Below, one piece after another: positions 6,877 to 10,919 of a stretch of DNA of 10,919 nucleotides. The position numbers and the translations under genes were made by a program. The DNA comes from JBOGEB01 sp050743125 (GTDB taxonomy: Bacteria > Actinomycetota > Nitriliruptoria > Euzebyales > Egibacteraceae). The stretch lies in NCBI GenBank assembly GCA_050743125.1, contig JBOGEB010000152.1, positions 1-10,919 of the forward strand. Direction: 5' to 3'. The number at the start of each line of letters is the position of its first letter. Within the stretch, counting starts at the first letter, position 1. The notes under the pieces were generated by a model. It ran no database searches. It saw only the letters and a list, made by a program, of their open reading frames with translations, and had not been told where the DNA came from.

Positions 6877-7451
6877 TGGACGATCTCGTCCAGCGGCCTC
6901 CGGCCCCGCTGCAATGAGCCTGAGCGCCGGTCCGTGGCGGGGTGACCGATCGTGACCACACCGAGCGGCGCGACGTCGCTGGGGATGCTGAGCACGGCGC
7001 GCAAGCCCGTGGGATCGGCGGCGAGGAAGCCGGCGGCCAGACCCTCGTCGACCGCGGCGAGCAGCAGGAGCATGAGCGCGGCGCCGCCGTCGACCCACCA
7101 GAACGGCACGGGCCAGTCACGTGGTGGGAGCGAGCGGGCCTTGTCGGGCGCGGCGTAGCGCTCGTGGTAAGCCGCCGCGCGCACGCACGGCACGACGAGC
7201 ACCGGCGCGGCCGAGACCCAGGGCGCGAACCCCCGCGCGCGGTAGGAGTGCTCCTGACAGACCTCGGCGACCCGGGCGCGGGCCGTCGGCTCGGTCACCA
7301 CGACGAACGACTGCCCCTGGGTGAACCCCGCGCTCGGCGCCCGTCGCGCGGCGTCGAGGATCCGCTCGACCGCAACAGGGTCGACCGGGTCGGGCCGGTA
7401 CGCCCGCACCATCCTCCTGGCCCGCACGACCTCGGCGAACGACCGGCTCAC
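6861..7451 (-). CDS. Nitroreductase-family FMN oxidoreductase
   Basis: The 196-residue product belongs to the nitroreductase fold: FMN-dependent, usually dimeric, cytoplasmic enzymes using NAD(P)H to reduce nitro compounds, quinones, enones or related substrates. Support comes from the N-terminal RARRMVRAYRPDPV (FMN phosphate-contact region, about 10-23), RRAPSAGFTQGQSFVVV (36-52), the central DGGAALMLLLLAAVDEGLAAGF helix segment (121-142, normally at the dimer interface), and PLGVVTIGHP (162-171). The length is near the short end of the family. The true substrate cannot be told. The GTG start lacks a clear Shine-Dalgarno but lies 10 nt after the stop of the HTH regulator, so it is probably translated from the same mRNA and controlled by that regulator. 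Confidence 0.9.
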   Translation of the reverse strand: MSRSFAEVVRARRMVRAYRPDPVDPVAVERILDAARRAPSAGFTQGQSFVVVTEPTARARVAEVCQEHSYRARGFAPWVSAAPVLVVPCVRAAAYHERYAAPDKARSLPPRDWPVPFWWVDGGAALMLLLLAAVDEGLAAGFLAADPTGLRAVLSIPSDVAPLGVVTIGHPATDRRSGSLQRGRRPLDEIVHRERW

Positions 7452-7461
7452 CTGCCGGGCG

Positions 7462-8712
7462 TCAGGTGATGCGCAGCCATGCGTCGAGCTCGCGGACCTT
7501 CGCGAGGTCGGCGGCGCGGTCGTCGATACGCTCGCGCGCGCCGAGGATGCGCTGGTAGCCGAGCGTGTGGCCGTTGTCGAGGTTGAGCTTGTGCGCCTCG
7601 ATCAGGTGGCCTGCTGCCTCCAGCGGATCCTGCGGAGCCTGGGCCGCGCCGAGATCGGTGAGGTTGATCGCCCGGAGCACGGGCGGCAGCGGACTGCCGA
7701 GCCTGGCCTGGAGAATGGGCACCGCCCGCTCGGGACGATCCAGGAACACGTCGCAGACCCCCTGGAAGCCGCCAAAGCGACTAGCGCGCCAGTGAGCGTA
7801 GAGGCCCTTCATCGACAAGAACCCCGCCTCCGGCATCGTGCGGCCTCGCCGGTCGTCCAGTGCGTATGCGGCACGGTCCATCGCCTCGTCGGAGCCGTCC
7901 GCGTCCTTGGCGACGGCGCGCTCCTCGGCCAGCCGAGCGGCAGCGCGCGACCGCACCGGTCCGGGCGCATCGACGGCCAGCTCGCTCGCACGCTCCAGCA
8001 GCTTCACCGCGGTCTTCGGATCGCCCTGCCGGCCGCCGTTCACCGTTGGCGAGTAGAGGTATCCCCGGGCAGAGAAGACCTCAGCGAGTAAGACGTGGTC
8101 CCTGGCCTCGCCCGCGCGGCTCTCCGCCAGCCTGAGGTAGGCGTCCATCTGCCCGAGCCGATCCGAGCGCAACGCCAGGTAGGCGATGAACACGGCGAGG
8201 TCACCGGTCAACGACAGCAACCGGTCGCGCTGCTTCGGCAGCATGACCCCGGGCAGCAGCCGGGAGGCATCCTCCAGATGCGCCATCACCGGCGCCATCA
8301 GTCCCTGCGGAGCGGCATTGTCGTAAACACCGGCCAGCGCGGTCGTCGTCGCCTCGATATGGTCGAGCTGGCGGTCGCTCACCCCGCGCGGCACCGACGG
8401 CACCACGCCCGGGAGCGGGAGCGGGAGGAGCACACCGCCGGCCAGGTAGCGCAGCGCGTCGCGTCGTCTCATCAGCATTCTCCCCTGGAGATCCACCAGC
8501 CAGGGTGCCTTCCTGGCGATGAGTTCGCGAGCCAAGGCATCGAGCCGCGCGATGATCGCCCTCTCCGCTGGCCTGGTCGCTCCTGACACCCAGCGGTACA
8601 CGGTGCGCTTGTCCACGCCGAGCCGCCGCGCGAACGCGGACGGCGAGCCCTCATAGAGGGCGCGCAGATCGCAGAGCTCTTGCGTGGTCCAGTCGTCCCA
8701 GTCCTCGTCCAC
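7462..8712 (-). CDS. Helix-turn-helix transcriptional regulator with long helical (TPR-like) C-terminal domain
   Basis: The product has 416 residues. Residues about 22-48 (SPSAFARRLGVDKRTVYRW, then SGATRPAER) form a DNA-binding helix-turn-helix of the kind that recognises operator half-sites. After a linker comes RRRDALRYLAGG (82-93) followed by a Leu/Pro-rich stretch, a twin-arginine-like segment seen between HTH and helical repeats in a number of actinobacterial regulators. Residues about 110-416 are Ala/Leu/Arg-rich repeating helices compatible with TPR units that sense a ligand or partner. The start is GTG at 8712, backed by GAGGAGG 4 nt upstream. An inverted-repeat pair in the promoter region is a candidate operator. 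A TTA codon occurs at residue 208. It is probably cotranscribed with the nitroreductase downstream, the natural candidate target. Confidence 0.8.
   Translation of the reverse strand: MDEDWDDWTTQELCDLRALYEGSPSAFARRLGVDKRTVYRWVSGATRPAERAIIARLDALARELIARKAPWLVDLQGRMLMRRRDALRYLAGGVLLPLPLPGVVPSVPRGVSDRQLDHIEATTTALAGVYDNAAPQGLMAPVMAHLEDASRLLPGVMLPKQRDRLLSLTGDLAVFIAYLALRSDRLGQMDAYLRLAESRAGEARDHVLLAEVFSARGYLYSPTVNGGRQGDPKTAVKLLERASELAVDAPGPVRSRAAARLAEERAVAKDADGSDEAMDRAAYALDDRRGRTMPEAGFLSMKGLYAHWRASRFGGFQGVCDVFLDRPERAVPILQARLGSPLPPVLRAINLTDLGAAQAPQDPLEAAGHLIEAHKLNLDNGHTLGYQRILGARERIDDRAADLAKVRELDAWLRIT
8479..8485 (-). promoter_or_regulatory. Possible internal ribosome binding site within the HTH regulator gene
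   Basis: On the minus strand GGGGAGA lies 6 nt before the ATG of Met81 (8470-8472). That start would give a product beginning MRRRDALRYL, lacking the DNA-binding domain. The spacing is good, but a purine-rich run can occur by chance. Confidence 0.25.
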
Positions 8713-8716
8713 ATGG

Positions 8717-8723
8717 CCTCCTC
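8717..8723 (-). promoter_or_regulatory. Ribosome binding site of the HTH regulator
   Basis: GAGGAGG on the minus strand ends 4 nt before the GTG at 8710-8712. It supports GTG rather than the overlapping out-of-frame ATG one base upstream. Confidence 0.65.
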
Positions 8724-8726
8724 GCT

Positions 8727-8779
8727 GCCGAACCGGCGAGCACGATCCGAGAAGCCTACGCCAGGAGGCCGAACCGGCG
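8727..8779 (-). promoter_or_regulatory. Paired 12-bp repeats, candidate operator of the HTH regulator
   Basis: GCCGAACCGGCG occurs twice in the 69-bp gap before the regulator, at 8727-8738 and 8768-8779, 41 bp apart (close to four helical turns). Each copy contains the small palindrome GCCG-N3-CGGC. On the minus strand a TANNNT match (TAGGCT, 8754-8759) lies between the copies and could be the -10 of a promoter serving the regulator and nitroreductase. Autoregulation is inference. Confidence 0.45.
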
Positions 8780-8781
8780 GG

Positions 8782-9447
8782 TCACCCAGCCCGTGGCAGC
8801 ACAAGACCGGTCTCGTAGGCCAGGACCACCGCCTGGACGCGGTCGCGGAGGCCGAGCTTCCGCAGGACGTTCGAGATGTGGCTCTTAACCGTCGCCTCGC
8901 TGAGGAACAGGCGGGCGGCAAGCTCAGCGTTGGACAGGCCACGGGCAAGGAGCTTGAGGACCTCGAGTTCACGCTCGGTCAGCAAGGACAGCGCGGACGG
9001 CAGCTTCTCCCCACGTGAAGGGAGGATCTGGGCGAAGCGGTCGAGCAGCCTGCGGGTGACCGACGGCGCGAGGAGCGCCTCGCCCGCGGCGACGATCCGG
9101 ATCGCGTCGACGAGCTGAGCGGGCTGAACGTCCTTCAGCAGAAAGCCGCTCGCCCCAGCGCGGATCGCCTCATAGACGTACTCGTCAAGGTCGAAGGTCG
9201 TGAGGATGAGGATGCGCGTGCTCGAGCCCTCGGAGGCGAGCCGACGGGTCGCCTCCACACCGTCCATGTTCGGCATCCGCACGTCCATGAGGACCACGTC
9301 GGGTCGGAGCCGCTGGCAGAGTTCGACCGCCTGGCGGCCGTCCTCGGCCTCGCCGACCACCTCGAGATCTCCCCTGGCCTCAAGGATCATGCGGAAGCCG
9401 CCGCGGACCAGCGCCTGATCGTCGGCCAGAGCCACCCTGATACTCAC
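8782..9447 (-). CDS. NarL/LuxR-family two-component response regulator
   Basis: The 221-residue product has a receiver domain (about 1-120) with the acidic pair D9-D10, phospho-acceptor D55 in VVLMDVRMP, T83 and K105, all intact. After a linker comes a LuxR-type helix-turn-helix (about 155-215: LTERELEVLKLLARG, then TVKSHISNVLRKL). It should be phosphorylated by the kinase encoded just upstream and bind DNA as a dimer. The GTG start overlaps the kinase stop by 4 nt (GTGA) and has GGAGGAGG in front. Its target genes are not evident: the nearest candidates are the genes downstream and the lost gene upstream of the kinase. Confidence 0.96.
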   Translation of the reverse strand: MSIRVALADDQALVRGGFRMILEARGDLEVVGEAEDGRQAVELCQRLRPDVVLMDVRMPNMDGVEATRRLASEGSSTRILILTTFDLDEYVYEAIRAGASGFLLKDVQPAQLVDAIRIVAAGEALLAPSVTRRLLDRFAQILPSRGEKLPSALSLLTERELEVLKLLARGLSNAELAARLFLSEATVKSHISNVLRKLGLRDRVQAVVLAYETGLVLPRAG

Positions 9448-10706
9448 AACCCCTCCTCCGGCGCCAGCGGGAAGCGTGCGCGCACCTCGAAGCCCCGATC
9501 GGCCTTCGGCCCGGCCTCCAACGACCCGCCGAACAGCGCGACCCGCTCGCGCATGCCGATGATGCCCCGCCCCTGACCGCCGTTGCTCTTCGTGGCGGCG
9601 CCTACCCCGTTGTCGCGTACCTCGAGCGCGAACTCCCCCTCCCTGTACCGGACGGCGATGCTCGCGCTCGAGGCGTGGGCGTGCTTGAGGGTGTTCGTCA
9701 GCGCCTCCTGCACGATCCGGTAGGCGGAGAGGTCCACGCCCGAGGGAAGCTCGAAGGGCTCGCCGTGGATTACGACCTCCACCGGCAGGCCCGCCGCACG
9801 GACCTGCCGGATCAGCGTGTCGAGCTGGGACAGACCCGGCTGTGGGGCGAGGACCGCCGGCTCACCGTCGTCGGGTTGGACGGCGCCCAGCAGGCGGCGG
9901 ATCTCGACCATCGCCCGGCGGCCGGTCGCCTCGATCGCGCCGAGCGCCCCTCGAGCACGGGCCGGGTCGAGGTCGAAGACGTCCCGTGCGGCGGCGGCCT
10001 GGACCACCATGACGCTCACGTTGTGCGCGATCACGTCGTGCAGCTCCCGGGCGATCCGCGCCTGCTCCTCGGCGAGCGCCCGGCGCATCTCGCTCTCGCG
10101 CTCACGCTGAAGGCGCGTGGACGTGGCCCTCAGCTCACCGACATAGGCGCCGAACGCCCAGGCGGCTGCGTCGAGCGGCAACCGCAACAGCAGCACTCGG
10201 ACAGTCGGACCGGGCTGAAAGCTCTCGGCGAACAGGATGGTCACCACCAGCGAGAGCCCCGCTGCGAGCCCGGCCCGGATCGCGGTGCGCCGGTCACAGT
10301 GGGCGGCGACCGTGTAGAGCGCGACGTCAGCAGTGCCCCTCACGAACCCCGAGCCCAGGCCGAACGTCGCCACGACGTCGGCCCCGACCGTAGCCGCGAG
10401 GATCCACAGCGGATGGTACCGACGGAAGACCAGGAGCAGCGTTGACAGCAACAGGATCCAGAAGCTGATCCGCGCGCGTGTGCCCGAGACGTCCACCAAC
10501 ACGGTGAGGACGAGCGCCGCCAACGCCAGCGCGAGCCCAGCGTCGGCCAGCAAGGGCCTCAGCCGCCGTAGCCGAGCCCGGAACTCATTGGTAGCGCGGA
10601 GGGGAGGTCGGGGGGGCAACCTCCCCTCGCGCTTCAGGTGACTGATCATGCGTTTCTCTAGGGAAGTCTGCCCTGCACCGACGGGGTCAACGGAACGGTC
10701 ACCCAC
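9444..10706 (-). CDS. Membrane sensor histidine kinase, HisKA_3 (NarX/DesK-like) family
   Basis: The 420-residue product has a polar N-terminus, then about five to six hydrophobic segments between residues 52 and 192, with little room for an extracellular sensor domain, so it probably senses within or near the membrane. The dimerisation/phospho-acceptor motif ARELHDVIAHNVSVM has the active His at 223. The ATPase domain shows the N box (EALTNTLKHA, N338), G1 box (DNGVG, 365-369) and G2 (GRGIIGM, 379-385). It is the cognate partner of the overlapping response regulator. The GTG at 10706 overlaps the end of an upstream frame by 8 nt and has no Shine-Dalgarno; the ATG at 10649 (Met20) is an alternative start with only a weak AGAGA before it. 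Confidence 0.94.
   Translation of the reverse strand: MGDRSVDPVGAGQTSLEKRMISHLKREGRLPPRPPLRATNEFRARLRRLRPLLADAGLALALAALVLTVLVDVSGTRARISFWILLLSTLLLVFRRYHPLWILAATVGADVVATFGLGSGFVRGTADVALYTVAAHCDRRTAIRAGLAAGLSLVVTILFAESFQPGPTVRVLLLRLPLDAAAWAFGAYVGELRATSTRLQRERESEMRRALAEEQARIARELHDVIAHNVSVMVVQAAAARDVFDLDPARARGALGAIEATGRRAMVEIRRLLGAVQPDDGEPAVLAPQPGLSQLDTLIRQVRAAGLPVEVVIHGEPFELPSGVDLSAYRIVQEALTNTLKHAHASSASIAVRYREGEFALEVRDNGVGAATKSNGGQGRGIIGMRERVALFGGSLEAGPKADRGFEVRARFPLAPEEGL
9452..9459 (-). promoter_or_regulatory. Ribosome binding site of the response regulator
   Basis: GGAGGAGG on the minus strand lies 4 nt before the GTG at 9445-9447, within the last codons of the kinase. It decides the start and indicates coupled translation. 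Confidence 0.65.
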
Positions 10707-10776
10707 AGCGTGGCGCCCAGAGATCTCTGGAGCCCACGGCGGCCCCGATCAGGAACGCGACCACCGACGCGCTCAG
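10699..10776 (-). pseudogene. Possible 3' remnant of a membrane protein gene, cut at the mobile element
   Basis: Read on the minus strand from the element edge, a frame of 25 codons ends in TGA at 10701-10699, overlapping the kinase GTG by 8 nt. It encodes SASVVAFLIGAAVG followed by SRDLWAPRCG, which resembles the last membrane helix and tail of a membrane protein. The frame stays open for some codons into the element. The kinase gene would then originally have followed another gene in an operon, and the element broke it. The stretch is very short, so chance is a real alternative. Confidence 0.3.
10717..10730. repeat. Perfect 14-bp palindrome upstream of the kinase gene
   Basis: CCAGAGATCTCTGG is its own reverse complement, centred 17 bp before the kinase start. 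It could be a regulator site, for example of the encoded response regulator. It also lies inside the possible remnant frame. Confidence 0.5.
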
Positions 10777-10919
10777 AGCGTGTTTGAAAAGTGTTCCGGG
10801 GGTCGCGTCGCGTCGGGTTCCGCTCGCGAAGAGCCGTTTAGGTCGGAGCCTCTTTCCGGGACGCGACGCGACCCTGTTGTCAGGCGATCGTCGTCTGGTT
10901 CCTTAAGGGTGGGCGGGTG
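10776..10919. mobile_element. Partial MITE-like or IS-derived element, right copy
   Basis: It starts with GAGCGTGTTTGAAAAG (10776-10791), which looks like an insertion-sequence terminal repeat next to TCA, and matches the inverted end of the left copy at 12 of 15 positions. A large hairpin (10800-10874) and a segment akin to the left copy (10877-10890) follow. The last 29 bases have no counterpart I can match, and the window ends before any transposase or right terminus, so a complete IS beyond the edge is possible. It is in the same orientation as the left copy. Confidence 0.6.
10800..10874. repeat. Hairpin-core repeat, copy 2 (complete)
   Basis: GGGTCGCGTCGCGTC (10800-10814) pairs perfectly with GACGCGACGCGACCC (10860-10874), a 15-bp stem around a 45-nt loop. 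The segment 10812-10845, spanning the end of the left arm and most of the loop, is identical to bases 1-34. Conservation of the loop as well as the stem suggests that the loop sequence matters for the element. Confidence 0.75.

Noticed and set aside
10649..10706. Promoter with -35 TTGACC at 10687-10682 on the minus strand for a kinase start at Met20
   Set aside because: The TTGACC has no TANNNT hexamer at 16-18 nt; the nearest TAGAGA is about 24 nt away and lacks the final T, so I did not list a promoter.

Overview
The window is about 10.9 kb of high-GC DNA, strongly G/C at third codon positions, with GTG starts and GTGA/ATGA stop-start overlaps. The gene content suggests an actinomycete-type genome (Actinomycetota): a transketolase-transaldolase pair of actinobacterial type, a NarL/LuxR two-component pair, and a helix-turn-helix regulator with a long helical C-terminal region of the kind common in actinobacteria. 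I cannot name the genus.

Layout. Positions 1-181 hold most of a small mobile or MITE-like element with two hairpins and a terminal-repeat-like end. A 199-base leader with a clear Shine-Dalgarno leads to the plus-strand block: transketolase (381-2411) and transaldolase (2408-3481), overlapping by 4 nt. After a short hairpin come two small tandem genes (about 3543-3842 and 3829-4056) that are visibly paralogous to each other and not recognised. They run by overlapping stops and starts into a 932-residue single-chain restriction-modification enzyme of the MmeI/Type IIL class (4053-6851). This block converges, across a 9-nt gap, on a minus-strand block. Read in its own direction that block is: sensor histidine kinase (10706-9444), response regulator (9447-8782), HTH/helical-repeat regulator (8712-7462) and nitroreductase (7451-6861). 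Upstream of the kinase is the tail of another reading frame, cut or overwritten where a second copy of the mobile element begins (10776 to the window end).

How the parts work together. Transketolase and transaldolase form the non-oxidative pentose phosphate branch. In many actinobacteria they are followed by zwf, opcA and pgl; here an RM module follows instead, which suggests insertion of an accessory cassette. The RM gene carries endonuclease, N6-adenine methyltransferase and specificity domains in one chain. The two small helical proteins encoded tightly upstream are the least explained part of the window. The minus-strand genes look like one transcription unit or two linked ones: a membrane sensor and its regulator, then a cytoplasmic DNA-binding regulator with a possible operator pair in front of it, then an FMN oxidoreductase.

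The whole segment is bracketed by two same-orientation copies of the element, which share an identical 34-nt block and an identical 15-nt hairpin arm. The two main open questions are the paralogous small-gene pair attached to the MmeI-like enzyme and the nature of the flanking repeat element.
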